A DNA stretch of 64,000 nt, from positions 620,001 to 684,000 of the forward strand of contig NZ_JXRP01000018.1 in NCBI RefSeq assembly GCF_000829435.1, read 5' to 3'. Shown here piece after piece: positions 35,137 to 43,830 of this stretch. The translations under genes and the position numbers were made by a program. The notes beneath the pieces are model-generated. The model saw nothing but the letters and a program-made list of their open reading frames with translations, had not been told where the DNA came from and did no database searches. This DNA is from Jeotgalibacillus soli (lineage in GTDB: Bacteria > Bacillota > Bacilli > Bacillales > Jeotgalibacillaceae). Position 1 is the stretch's first letter; each line of letters begins with the position of its first letter.

Positions 35137-35892
35137 ATGAAAGCAGAAAAAAAGTTTATAATGCTGCTGATCGCCTTTGGTTTATTTATTTCGTTACCGT
35201 TCCAAACTTTCGCATCTGAATCAAAGGAGAATGAGCTGCACTACGTTGCATTAGGTGATTCACTAGCCGCCGGACAAACACCTTACGGAGGTTTTGACAC
35301 AGGATATACTGATTTTATTGCCAGTTATTTTGATGGGCTGCGCTATGATGTAAGCTATCATAATTTTGGCGTATCTGGTTACACATCACATCATTTACGG
35401 TTTGACGTACAAGCAAATCCAACCGTGAGAGAGGAAATTAAAGAGGCAGACGTTTTAACCATTAATATCGGTGCAAATGATCTTTTAGGGACATTAAGAA
35501 CCGATCCGACCAGAGTTAATGAAGCCATAGCTGCTGTTTCAACCAATCTAAACATTATATTAACTGAAATAAATGTATTAAATCCAACAGTAGACGTTTA
35601 TGTGATGGGCTATTACAACCCATTTCCATATTATCCACAGCAACAACAAGCAGCATTAGTACCATTATTAACAGCTTTAAATCTGCAAATAGAAACGCGT
35701 GCAAAAGTAAATAGTGATCACTACGTTCCGACTGCAGAAGTAATTAACAAAAACTATAAGAAATTCCTTCCAAATCCCAATGATATCCACTTAAGTGTAA
35801 GAGGATATCAAGTGATCGCGAATGAATTCTGGAAAGAGATTTCAAAAAACCAAGCAAAATATAAGAAAAAGAGATTTTCTGTTATTAGATAG
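35137..35892 (+). CDS. Secreted SGNH/GDSL-family hydrolase (second copy)
   Basis: 251 residues, with a signal peptide to about Ala27 (LLIAFGLFISLPFQTFASE). The nucleophile is Ser42 in ALGDSLAAG, the oxyanion Asn in IGANDLLG, and the catalytic His in NDIHLSVRGY. It shares with the 618-1448 protein the segment after the Ser motif (TPY-GFDTGYTDFIA), so the two are paralogs with divergent C-termini. The C-terminal tail is basic (KYKKKRFSVIR). SD AAAGGGGAG precedes the ATG. Substrate unknown. Confidence 0.85.
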   Translation: MKAEKKFIMLLIAFGLFISLPFQTFASESKENELHYVALGDSLAAGQTPYGGFDTGYTDFIASYFDGLRYDVSYHNFGVSGYTSHHLRFDVQANPTVREEIKEADVLTINIGANDLLGTLRTDPTRVNEAIAAVSTNLNIILTEINVLNPTVDVYVMGYYNPFPYYPQQQQAALVPLLTALNLQIETRAKVNSDHYVPTAEVINKNYKKFLPNPNDIHLSVRGYQVIANEFWKEISKNQAKYKKKRFSVIR

Positions 35893-35919
35893 CTTATCTT
35901 AAAACATACGAATAGTAAG

Positions 35920-35953
35920 AGTCAAATCTTTCATTAAAGATTTGGCTTTTACT
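35920..35953 (+). terminator. Terminator after the second SGNH gene
   Basis: AGTCAAATCTTT and AAAGATTTGGCT form the stem (one G-T pair) around CATTA, followed by TTTACTTTT. Confidence 0.8.
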
Positions 35954-36283
35954 TTTGATTGGCTACATCAACTTAAATAAAAGTATCATTTCTTTTTATA
36001 TAAGGATAACAAGGAAAGTACACATATAATAACCAAATAAAAGGACAACTTGTTAAGAAAAACTACCAAAGATAAAGCAATTGACTGAACTGAGAAATCA
36101 TTACGCATAATGAGATTATAAGAGGGAGTTGATTAATCGGCTGAATTAGATTCCAGCTCTGAACTCTCTAATCAATTTCATCACTTTTTAAAACCATATA
36201 TAATAGCTAATGAAACGCAAACTTTTAAAAAATATGATGCATTCAAAGGTTCACTAACGCGCAATCGAAGATTCTTACGGTAT

Positions 36284-36397
36284 TTATGATACTGTTTTAA
36301 GCGGAATTTTAGATCTAGATCTTTGACTAACAGCCTCTAAAATAAAAATCTTATCTTGTACAGTCAGCATTCTCCAGCTTTTCACTTTAATTTTCAT
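36284..36397 (-). CDS. Very small protein, unknown function
   Basis: 37 residues, MKIKVKSWRMLTVQDKIFIL then EAVSQRSRSKIPLKTVS, with a strong SD (AGGAGGAAC) eight bases before the ATG. The frame opens much further up, but that region reads like noise and lacks an SD. It is basic with one amphipathic helix. I do not recognise it; a regulatory mini-protein is possible. Opposite it, on the plus strand, 36138-36290 is open without a start. Confidence 0.45.
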   Translation of the reverse strand: MKIKVKSWRMLTVQDKIFILEAVSQRSRSKIPLKTVS

Positions 36398-37046
36398 TAT
36401 AAAGTTCCTCCTGATCTTCGTGGATTTATACTTTACTAGCCTTGACTGATTATGTGCTGCTGGTGAGTATTTTAGTACAATTATACCTCCATTTTTTGTA
36501 GATGAAACTAAACAAATACCTACAAAATCAGACTGAAAATGTATGAATATTTTCACATGTCCATTTTTTGTTAATTAATTTTCACATATATCAAGTATTA
36601 CAATAACGATCAAGGAGGTTCCACTATGTTCGAAATCAGAAAATGTAAAAACGTGTCATACTAAATAAAATTTTAATATCTAAATCTTTTAACACTTAAT
36701 AATGAATGAATTCTTTTAGATAATGTATGTAAGTTGGGACAAAAATTATCAAATAAGTCTACTATGAATTATTGAACGAATAGAAAAAAATGAAATTACG
36801 GCGGTAAATCAAAGTATAGTTGACCTGAAAACTATAATACATATTTGAATTTTTCATTACGAAAGTGAATCACTGGGTTTACTGAAGTAAGTAACCAAAA
36901 AAAGAAAACTTAATGCAATAACGAATTAAGCGTTGGAGTAAAATAATCAATTCTAATGCTTTTTTGTATTGGCATGAATCTTGCATTCTAATTAAGTTAT
37001 TACTATGAAAATGAAATTAATATTATAAATACTTCAAAAACAATGA
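36398..37046. other. Gene-free stretch with an orphan ribosome-binding site
   Basis: No gene of normal length. At 36613-36618 a perfect AGGAGG precedes an ATG at 36626 that opens only 12 codons (MFEIRKCKNVSY). It may be the head of a deleted gene or a tiny peptide. The rest is AT-rich and featureless, and leads into the acyl-CoA dehydrogenase rubble. Confidence 0.4.
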
Positions 37047-37645
37047 AGGGCGGGCTTTTGGGGAATTAACACTCCTGCTGAATATGGAGGAGCAGATATT
37101 GGACAAATAATGATAGCTATTGTTTGGATGGAAGTTTCAAAAACGTTTGTTCCGTTCCAGTTCGGAGGATCTGCGGACAATACCCTCTACTACGGCAATG
37201 AAGAGCAAAAGAAAAAATATCTAATTCCAACAATTAACGGTGAGAAAAAATTAAAGAACGTGTAACCTTTGGACACCCAATTGCCGATAGACAAGCCATT
37301 CAATGGCAGATTGCAGATTCAGCGGTTGAAATAGAGGCAGCTAAATGGTTAGTGCTGAACGCAGCTTTTACTCTCGATCAAGGTGAAGATACCCGGCATT
37401 TAGCTTCAATCGCAAAATTATATGGAGTTAATATGGGAAATACTGTGGTGGATTGTGTTCTGCAAATTCATGGCGGAATGGGGTACACGAGGGAACTTCC
37501 AATTGAAGCAAGTGTAGCAAAAATCCCTGTTTGTAGAAGTGGCAAACCAAGAGACATTGCCAACGCAGTGGCATTCTTTGCGGATGAAAACTCTTCCTCC
37601 ATTAATGGACAAGTGATCTATGTTGCGGGCGAACCAAAAACTTGA
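37047..37645 (+). pseudogene. Chimeric remnant: acyl-CoA dehydrogenase pieces fused to an SDR tail
   Basis: First piece: GINTPAEYGGADIGQIM and FGGSADNTLYYGNEEQKKKY, the N-terminal domain of an acyl-CoA dehydrogenase, stopping at 37264. After an internal deletion of roughly 150 codons and a frame change it resumes with ERVTFGHPIADRQAIQWQIA and continues to LQIHGGMGYTRELPIEA. In the same frame it then becomes CRSGKPRDIANAVAFFADEN and INGQVIYVAGEP, the C-terminus of a FabG-like SDR. Two unrelated genes have been joined by deletion. The last 294 bases form an open frame but cannot encode either enzyme. Confidence 0.85.
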
Positions 37646-37666
37646 ACTTTATAGAGGGGGTCTAAC

Positions 37667-38032
37667 ATGTTTGCAAACTTAATTGGTAAAAGATCTAATA
37701 CGGTCAAAAACACTGTAGAAAGAAGCGCTGTAAAAAAATTTGCTGAAGCGATAGGAGATCCTCATCCTATTTTTATCGATGAGGAGTTAGGTAAAAGATC
37801 GAGATATAAAAACAATATTGCACCTCCCACATTTTCCAGAGTTTTTGATTATGGGAAAGTAGAGGGGTTGAATTTGCCAATTAAAGGACTGATTCATGGA
37901 GAGCAATACCATTATGAAAGACCATTGATTATTGGAGAAGATGTACTTTGCTACACTGAAGTGAAAAATTATTATGAACGGTCAGGAAAACTTGGTAACA
38001 TGGTTTTTTCAATTCTTACAGTATATGGATAA
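37667..38032 (+). CDS. MaoC/FAS1-like dehydratase domain protein, probably shortened
   Basis: 121 residues: MFANLIGKRSNTVKNTVERS, KKFAEAIGDPHPIFIDEELG and IAPPTFSRVF, the N-terminal hotdog type (MaoC_dehydrat_N) of two-subunit hydroxyacyl dehydratases. Family members usually run to about 140-150 residues. This one ends SILTVYG, so the last strand is probably missing. The partner subunit downstream is only a fragment, and the gene lies among other remnants, so it may not work. SD GAGGGGGTC precedes the ATG. Confidence 0.65.
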   Translation: MFANLIGKRSNTVKNTVERSAVKKFAEAIGDPHPIFIDEELGKRSRYKNNIAPPTFSRVFDYGKVEGLNLPIKGLIHGEQYHYERPLIIGEDVLCYTEVKNYYERSGKLGNMVFSILTVYG

Positions 38033-38108
38033 AAGCTAAATAGACAAACGATTTTACTGCAGATCAGATCATTATCATTATCAAAGAAGTAAGAAAGGGG
38101 ATGAAAGT

Positions 38109-38273
38109 TTGAAAACCATTACGGGTTTACAAATTGGTGTAGCCCTTGAAAATATAGAATTAAATCCTGTTACTAGATTGGATTTAATTAAATACGCTTG
38201 TACTTCTGGAGCAGAAAGGCATTTGAAAGAACAATTCACAAAAATAATTGAAATGTCAAATAAAATCCGATAA
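38109..38273 (+). pseudogene. Fragment of the second MaoC-like dehydratase subunit
   Basis: 54 codons from a TTG with SD AAAGGGGATG. ALENIELNPVTRLDLIKYAC then TSGAE matches the PPVTRLDLIKYAGASGD start of the catalytic MaoC partner. It then runs into unrelated sequence (RHLKEQFTKIIEMSNKIR) and stops. The Asp-His active-site part is deleted. Confidence 0.7.
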
Positions 38274-38343
38274 TTTTCCTAGCAATAAAATGGTTATCAA
38301 AATTGTAGGAATACATGAATGCTCATAAAAAAGAGCTATACCA

Positions 38344-38378
38344 AAAACCCCCTTTGTCCATTTCAAAAGGGGGTTTTA
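38344..38378 (+). terminator. Terminator after the MaoC remnant
   Basis: AAAACCCCCTTT and AAAGGGGGTTTT form a perfect 12-pair stem around a ten-base loop. Confidence 0.85.
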
Positions 38379-38504
38379 TATCTTTAAAACTATCAATTCC
38401 TGCCTAAGGAACATAGGTAATATGAACACGAAAGACATGTGCTAACAAGTACCATTGACCCCTTTTAAGGACAGTATTCAACTATCCCATTATTTTTTTA
38501 AATG

Positions 38505-38762
38505 TTACCAGAAGAGAGCTGCTGCAAGAGCGATTCCAGTGATAGCACCAAGTGCGATTCCATAGCCAAAGCCGCCATACCCATACCCATAGCCATACCA
38601 ACCATACCCATATCCTCCTTGATTTCGAACAGGGCGTATCCATACACGGTCTCGACTTACTCTCGTAATTTCTCCCACATGAACTCTTCCATTGCGGTCT
38701 TGAATTCTTACTACTTTTCCTTGATACCTGCAGCATAAATTATAAACATTTGAATTAGACAT
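38505..38762 (-). CDS. Small Gly/Tyr-rich protein with a hydrophobic C-terminus
   Basis: 85 residues. The N-terminal 45 residues (YNLCCRYQGKVVRIQDRNGR, VHVGEITRVSRDRVWIRPV) look like a small SH3/Sm-type barrel. A GYGYG-rich linker follows, then a hydrophobic segment GIALGAITGIALAAALFW. SD AAAGGAGGG precedes the ATG. Tyr/Gly-rich proteins of this type are seen among spore-coat or surface proteins in Bacillus; the role here is not shown. The plus-strand frame lying opposite has no SD. Confidence 0.6.
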   Translation of the reverse strand: MSNSNVYNLCCRYQGKVVRIQDRNGRVHVGEITRVSRDRVWIRPVRNQGGYGYGWYGYGYGYGGFGYGIALGAITGIALAAALFW

Positions 38763-38966
38763 ACAAACCCTCCTTTCATTTCTATTTACAACAGGAATGT
38801 ACTATTAATTTATGTCGGAAACTATATTTTGCTATGTGCAAAAGTGCAAACTTGCATTTAATGGTTGTACGTCTATCAATCATAGTTTTATTGTTAACAG
38901 CGAGTTAATGAAGAACATATAAGGTAATGAGGTTTCATATGATCGAATAAAAAGAGGGTGAGAAAG

Positions 38967-39809
38967 TTGCCTGTTGTTAAAACACAATTATGGCTCAATA
39001 AATTTGTGAAAGCATGTAAGCAGCAGTTGAGGAGCAATCACTACATTAACCAATGTGAGACCATTTGTTTTCCTCTCGAGAATAATTTTTCGGAGATTAG
39101 CCCTGAAGAAATCCAGTATGAGCTACTGAGTCATGGGTTATTTGCTTCAAATGAATGGAGGCAAATCGAAGATCGTTTAAAGCGAATGGAACAAAATAAT
39201 TATTGGGAGATTGTCGACCAAGAATACCAGCGTTTACAAAAGAAATGGAGTGGGCCGGAGGCTGCCATATTTATTTTCCCAATAAGAAATAAGAACCGTT
39301 TATTCGGAACAAACAGTACGAATAAAAATGGAGTAGCCTATAAAGATGCCATCTTTTTGTTTTTATCTCCTGAACTGAATGAGACAGAGGTAAAGGCATT
39401 ATTGGCCCATGAATATAACCATGTTTGCCGGTTAGCTTATTTGAATTTAGAAGCTAATCAAATAGCGCTTAAAGATTCTCTCATCCTTGAAGGTCTAGGA
39501 GAGTTTGCTGTTAAAGAGTTATACGGGGAAAGATTTCTCGGTCCATGGGTCAATCTTTACTCTCTGGATGATATTAAGCTGCTGTGGAAAACTCATTTTA
39601 TTCCTTCCTTGAATATTATTGGAAGAGAAAAGCATCAGATTTTTTTATACGGCAATAAAAGGCCATTCCCAAAATTGATTGGTTATAATCTTGGCTTTCA
39701 AATCGTTGATTCTTATCATAAAAAGCACGGACCCTTTCAAAATGCAGAGCTTTATTCTAAATCCTCAGAAGAAATCATAAACGGCTCTATATTTTCTGAA
39801 AGAAACTAA
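38967..39809 (+). CDS. YjaZ-like (DUF2268) putative zinc protease
   Basis: About 280 residues. ALLAHEYNHVCRLAY gives an HExxH zinc motif, and the third ligand is probably Glu in LEGLGEFAVKELYG about 30 residues later. This is the DUF2268 pattern of B. subtilis YjaZ. It is cytoplasmic, without a signal peptide. The frame opens at a GTG at 38958 which lies inside the SD GAGGGTGA; the TTG at 38967 (MPVVKTQLW) has proper spacing and is my start. Substrate unknown. Confidence 0.8.
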   Translation: MPVVKTQLWLNKFVKACKQQLRSNHYINQCETICFPLENNFSEISPEEIQYELLSHGLFASNEWRQIEDRLKRMEQNNYWEIVDQEYQRLQKKWSGPEAAIFIFPIRNKNRLFGTNSTNKNGVAYKDAIFLFLSPELNETEVKALLAHEYNHVCRLAYLNLEANQIALKDSLILEGLGEFAVKELYGERFLGPWVNLYSLDDIKLLWKTHFIPSLNIIGREKHQIFLYGNKRPFPKLIGYNLGFQIVDSYHKKHGPFQNAELYSKSSEEIINGSIFSERN

Positions 39810-39842
39810 AGATAAATAAGACTTTGGAGAAAAATTCATAAT

Positions 39843-39892
39843 AAAAAGCAATCTTTTGTCTAGAGTATTTCCTAGATGGAAGATTGCTTTTT
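39843..39892. terminator. Bidirectional terminator between convergent genes
   Basis: AAAAAGCAATCTT and AAGATTGCTTTTT form a perfect 13-pair stem around a 24-base loop that itself contains CTAG...CTAG. Confidence 0.85.
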
Positions 39893-39895
39893 GTA

Positions 39896-40603
39896 TTATG
39901 ATCGTGAACATCGAAATGCCCGATAGCCTAGCTGACTGTCAATTTCATCGGTTAACTCATTATGCTGATCCCATATATCATAATATTTTATATCAATATT
40001 CGGGGAAGGATTAAGATCATTGATTTCAGATTGAACGAGCTCTGTTGAAATGTTCACGATTTGAATTTTATCAAACCCCGCTTCATGAATTCTTGCTTTC
40101 CATTCATTTTCACTTAATATTTCCTTTATTCCATAAAAATCACATATTTTTATTTTCATTTCTTCTGTTAGTGTTTGTTCTGCTGTCATTTCAATTAAGA
40201 TCATTGTTCCATTCTTCATTAATACTCTATAAAGTTCCTGTAACGATTTTGAGATAGAAGTAAAAGTAACGACCGATTCAGACAGGATGAAATTAAATGA
40301 ATTGTTGGGAAGCGGTAAGTTTTCTACGTTGCCATTTACAATTGTTACGTTGTAATTTTTATTCTTAAACCGTTCGTTTGCCTTCTCCACCATAATTGGA
40401 TGATTATCTAGTGCTGTAACAGGACAGTTAAATTGAGTGACAATATATTCCGCAGTTTGTCCTGTTCCACAGCCAATATCTAAGACAGAATTAGAAGGTC
40501 CAATAGCCTCATTGCGCAAAATGGATTTTGTTAAGGGTAATCCTCCTGGATGTGCACCGCCTATTCCGAAATACGCTAATAAATCTAAATAATTATTTCT
40601 CAT
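39896..40603 (-). CDS. Class I SAM-dependent methyltransferase
   Basis: 235 residues. Motif I is VLDIGCGTGQTAEYI, motif II ALDNHPIMVEKA, and the post-motif IVNGNVENLPLPNNSFNFI is the Methyltransf_11 pattern. The N-terminus LAYFGIGGAHPGGLPLT resembles that of small-molecule methyltransferases found alone in Bacillus. The substrate is unknown. The ATG start follows a weak AGGGTGGAGAT SD. Confidence 0.85.
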   Translation of the reverse strand: MRNNYLDLLAYFGIGGAHPGGLPLTKSILRNEAIGPSNSVLDIGCGTGQTAEYIVTQFNCPVTALDNHPIMVEKANERFKNKNYNVTIVNGNVENLPLPNNSFNFILSESVVTFTSISKSLQELYRVLMKNGTMILIEMTAEQTLTEEMKIKICDFYGIKEILSENEWKARIHEAGFDKIQIVNISTELVQSEINDLNPSPNIDIKYYDIWDQHNELTDEIDSQLGYRAFRCSRS

Positions 40604-40787
40604 TATTTATCTCCACCCTAAACATTTTTACAAGAGTAATCTTCTATCATTAAGTTATGCGAATTTTATTTATTTGCGAATATAGAATGATTTTTTATTG
40701 TATATCTTTATGCAAATTAGCCTTCACATAAAAAAAAGTTTTCTTTTTCACCAAGTAATGACAAAATAATGGGAAGGTTATCATCTT

Positions 40788-40804
40788 ATGATACTGAATA
40801 TCAT
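40788..40804. promoter_or_regulatory. Imperfect inverted repeat upstream of the DMT transporter
   Basis: ATGATACTGAATATCAT reads ATGATA...TATCAT around five bases. It partly resembles the TGATAAT-N-ATTATCA core of Fur-family boxes, but several positions differ. It is placed about 70 bases before the transporter gene, where an operator would be expected. Confidence 0.3.
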
Positions 40805-40871
40805 ATTGAGTAGAATGAAAAAGATAGAGAGTTAGAGAGTTCGGTACAATTGCAAAAAGGAGATGGAAGAA

Positions 40872-41306
40872 GTGAAATGGGTTTATCTATTAATGGCATT
40901 AGTTGGCGGTGTTGCAGTTGGAATACAGGCTGTGGTTAACGGAGGATTAGGAAAAAGAATTGGCGTAATAGAGGCTTCTTTTATGTCCTTTTTAATCGGG
41001 ACTGTAGCATTATTTTTCATCGTCATTTTTTTTGGAAAAGGAAATTTCTTGGCTTTATCCGCTGTTCCAAAGGGGCAATTGATTGGCGGATTACTTGGTG
41101 CATTTTACGTCTTTGTTATGGTCATGACAGTCCCAAAAATTGGTGTAACAGCCGCATTCTTTTCAATCATTGCCGGGCAAATTTTGATTTCTGTGATTAT
41201 TGACCATTTTGGATTGTTTGGAGGGCAAACATATCCGCTGGATGCAAAAAAATTGACCGCTATTTTACTTATGCTTGGATCCATTTATTTGTTTAATCAT
41301 AAGTAA
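40872..41306 (+). CDS. DMT-superfamily (DUF606/YdcZ) membrane protein
   Basis: About 144 residues with five hydrophobic helices. GGVAVGIQAVVNGGLGKRIG and EASFMSFLIGT are the DUF606/EamA-like signature. Members are small-solute transporters of unknown substrate and often act as pairs; only one is present here. AAAAAGGAG abuts an ATG at 40863, so I prefer the GTG at 40872, nine bases after the SD. Confidence 0.8.
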   Translation: MKWVYLLMALVGGVAVGIQAVVNGGLGKRIGVIEASFMSFLIGTVALFFIVIFFGKGNFLALSAVPKGQLIGGLLGAFYVFVMVMTVPKIGVTAAFFSIIAGQILISVIIDHFGLFGGQTYPLDAKKLTAILLMLGSIYLFNHK

Positions 41307-41404
41307 CGAACGTTATTTATTATATAAATATTTAGTTGCGAAGGCAAAAGCTATTCTATTTAATAGTTAAGAAGGATATCGTGATCTAAAAAAAGGAGAT
41401 TATT

Positions 41405-42256
41405 ATGAAAAAACAGATTGAACGAGTGATCGATGGATCGCAGCCATTTTCTGTGGGAGATTTCACCGTACGTAACTATCTCCCAAACAACCTAGATCCG
41501 CATCGAATGAGTCCATTTTTCTTTATGGATCACGGACCTGCAGCAATATTTCCACCGATCTCCGGAAAAGGAAGAACAGATGGGCTGCATCCACATAGGG
41601 GCATTGAAACCGTTACAATTGTATTGGAAGGAAACGTCACTCATTTCGATACGAAAGGTAACGGCGGCACGATAAAAGAAAATGAAGCGCAATGGATGAC
41701 GGCTGGTTCAGGTATTCAGCATATGGAATTCCCAGAACTTCCTAATGGAGGTACGTTAGATTTCATTCAACTATGGGTAAACCTCCCAAAATCGCATAAG
41801 CTGACAGATCCGAATTATCAATCTCTTACTGCAGACAAAATTAAAAAAGTAGATCTTCCTGATGATGGTGGTACCGTTTATGTCATTGCAGGTGAATACA
41901 AAGAAATAAATGGTCCTGCCAAAACGTTCACTCCCATGAACCTATGGACCGTTCGTTTCAATAAAAATGGGAAAGCCAATATGTCACTTTATAGCGAGCA
42001 CAATACGGCTGTGTATATTGTGAAGGGGGAAGTTACTATTAATGATGAAATAAATGTACCCTCACAAAAGCTAGTCCTTTTTAAAAATGAAGGTGAAAAG
42101 ATTTCGTTAACTTCGACTTGTGAAAACACAACTGTATTGATGCTAAGCGGTGAACCAATAAATGAACCCATCGCCCATCGCGGACCGTTTGTTATGAACA
42201 CAGATGAAGAGATTATGCAGGCTTTCAAAGACTACCGGAATGGGTTATTTGATTAA
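41405..42256 (+). CDS. Pirin family protein
   Basis: 283 residues with two cupin domains. The N-terminal cupin carries HPHRGIETVTIVLEG, HFDTKG and QWMTAGSGIQHMEFP, the metal-binding His set of pirins. The C-terminal cupin is less conserved. Bacterial pirins can be quercetinases or bind metabolic enzymes; the exact role here is unknown. SD AAAAGGAG precedes the ATG and a strong terminator follows. Confidence 0.9.
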   Translation: MKKQIERVIDGSQPFSVGDFTVRNYLPNNLDPHRMSPFFFMDHGPAAIFPPISGKGRTDGLHPHRGIETVTIVLEGNVTHFDTKGNGGTIKENEAQWMTAGSGIQHMEFPELPNGGTLDFIQLWVNLPKSHKLTDPNYQSLTADKIKKVDLPDDGGTVYVIAGEYKEINGPAKTFTPMNLWTVRFNKNGKANMSLYSEHNTAVYIVKGEVTINDEINVPSQKLVLFKNEGEKISLTSTCENTTVLMLSGEPINEPIAHRGPFVMNTDEEIMQAFKDYRNGLFD

Positions 42257-42259
42257 GTG

Positions 42260-42304
42260 AAAAAGCTACCGAATTCTCCTTAACGGAATTCGGCAGCTTT
42301 TTTG
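42260..42304 (+). terminator. Terminator after the pirin gene
   Basis: AAAAAGCTACCGAATTC and GAATTCGGCAGCTTTTTT form a long stem with one bulge and a T tail. Confidence 0.9.
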
Positions 42305-42407
42305 GTTACTTTTACTTGTTCTAATACTTAAATAGGGGATTTACTGTTTATGCAAAAAGAATCAATCTTTTTCTCTAATTAATACTAACCTTCGGATAAA
42401 CAACCTA

Positions 42408-42704
42408 TTATCTCGAGAACCCGCAAGTAAAAAGAGCTTGAAGTTTTATATAATTATAAAGCATTCGAGCATTTCTCCCTCTACTAGAATGCTGATTCGC
42501 CATTGGACGTAAACGTTCAAGAAACTCCCTGTCACATCTACAGGAAGGCCCATACCTTTGATAACAAAGATCATGCACTTTACAAGCAGCATCTACTTCA
42601 TTAATTGGGGCTCCTGGACCGCTGCATCCAGGCCCACACCATTTATAACCAGGAAAGATACAAAACCTTGAAGATGTCTCCTTTCGTTTTTTCCTATTAT
42701 CCAA
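42408..42704 (-). CDS. Phospholipase A2-like protein
   Basis: 98 residues. FPGYKWCGPGCSGPGAP is a Ca-binding-loop-like glycine segment, and DAACKVHDLCYQRYG holds the CxxHDxC catalytic motif of secreted phospholipase A2, also present in parvovirus VP1. Cysteines later in the protein (SCRCD) fit further disulfides. There is no signal peptide, and the start is basic (MDNRKKRKE). Bacillus homologues are often labelled VP1-like. Enzyme activity is likely but not shown. SD AGGAGGTT lies before the ATG. Confidence 0.75.
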   Translation of the reverse strand: MDNRKKRKETSSRFCIFPGYKWCGPGCSGPGAPINEVDAACKVHDLCYQRYGPSCRCDREFLERLRPMANQHSSRGRNARMLYNYIKLQALFTCGFSR

Positions 42705-43454
42705 AATAAACCTCCTCCCATATATAATCTAATCCCATACTGTTTGAAAAAATATCATCATAGTAAATGGATAGTATGACTTATTGTAAGATATGAAAAA
42801 ATTATTTCTTTTGAGTGTTTAATAGCCTAAAAGTGCCCTAAAACTAGATCATTTAATACGAAAAAAGAGGCTGTTTTATGTAAGAAATCATTATCCAATA
42901 AAAAGAGTAAACAATGATATGGCTTAATTAAAAAGTATTTCTTCATAAACGAACTATCTATTCGTTTATACGATATAATATTCGTTTTAAATCATGAAAA
43001 TGAACATGCCCCCACCGGCGTGACACATATGAATTTCATTAAAACACGAATATTCTCCAATGTTTCATCCATTGTTTGTTACGTTAAAAACAATTCGATA
43101 GCAGAAAATCCAGCTGCAGCTGATTTTATACCATTTGCGATTAACAAAGCCGGTGAAATGGCAAAAGCAGTTGGGAGGTCGTCAATCCCCAAGAAGTATA
43201 CGATGAGGATTTGGAAGCGATTGAAGCATTAAAGTAATAGTGAATATTATTTTGATGATGCTTAAAGTTTGCTGACTTCTAAAAGATGGTGTTTCTTGTA
43301 GAAGCCGAGACGGTTGTAAGTGGTTGCACGGTTTAAGCTGGTAATATGTTACAAAATCATCTCTGCTTTCCGCAGACCCTTTGACATCGATGAAATTCGT
43401 ATTATATTAAAAAAGCTCGTCACAATAGTTACTAGGACTGGAGGAGAAAGAAAT
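42705..43454. other. Long intergenic region with an unidentified gene remnant
   Basis: At about 43083-43235 a frame reads SIAENPAAADFIPFAINKAG and EMAKAVG. After a one-base shift it continues EVVNPQEVYDEDLEAIEALK and stops. The consistent protein-like composition across a frameshift suggests a decayed gene of about 50 or more codons. I cannot name the family. The rest of the region is AT-rich without other features. Confidence 0.45.
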
Positions 43455-43718
43455 ATGGATAAAATTGAAGTAGGCGAAATCTTAACATTAATGGATGAAA
43501 ACGATAAGGAACAAAAAATGGAATTACTTGGGACATTAATTCTCGAGGGAAAAGAGTATGTTGCTGTTGGTTTTGCAGAAGAACTTCAAGAAGAATCTGA
43601 AGAAGATTTTGATGTCTTCTTGTTACGTGTTGATGGGGATGAGCAATTATCCGTTATCGAGAATGATGAGGAATTTGAAAAGGTATCTGCTGCATTTGAA
43701 GAAGCTAGAGAAGAATAA
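43455..43718 (+). CDS. DUF1292 family protein
   Basis: 87 residues, very acidic: ILTLMDENDKEQKMELLGTL, YVAVGFAEELQEE and FLLRVDGDEQLSVIENDEE. This is the DUF1292 (YrzB-type) pattern, common and functionally unknown in Firmicutes. The frame opens 135 bases upstream, but SD GGAGGAG lies eight bases before the ATG at 43455. Confidence 0.85.
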   Translation: MDKIEVGEILTLMDENDKEQKMELLGTLILEGKEYVAVGFAEELQEESEEDFDVFLLRVDGDEQLSVIENDEEFEKVSAAFEEAREE

Positions 43719-43830
43719 ATAGAAGATTGGAAAAAGGGAGAAGGAAATGATTCCTCCTCTCTTTTTATATATACTATAGCGGGCAAACTTACCATATATT
43801 TTAAAAAGAACGTCATAGAGGAGGAGGGAC

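Noticed and set aside
37352..37645. 97-codon open frame as a working gene
   Set aside because: It joins the end of an acyl-CoA dehydrogenase to the end of an SDR; neither active site is present.
38502..38738. Plus-strand frame opposite the Gly/Tyr-rich gene
   Set aside because: Its Ile/Pro repeats are the complement of GGxTAx codons of the minus-strand gene, which has the SD.
43020..43232. 70-codon frame as a complete gene
   Set aside because: No SD, and the sense continues in another frame beyond its stop, so it is treated as a remnant.
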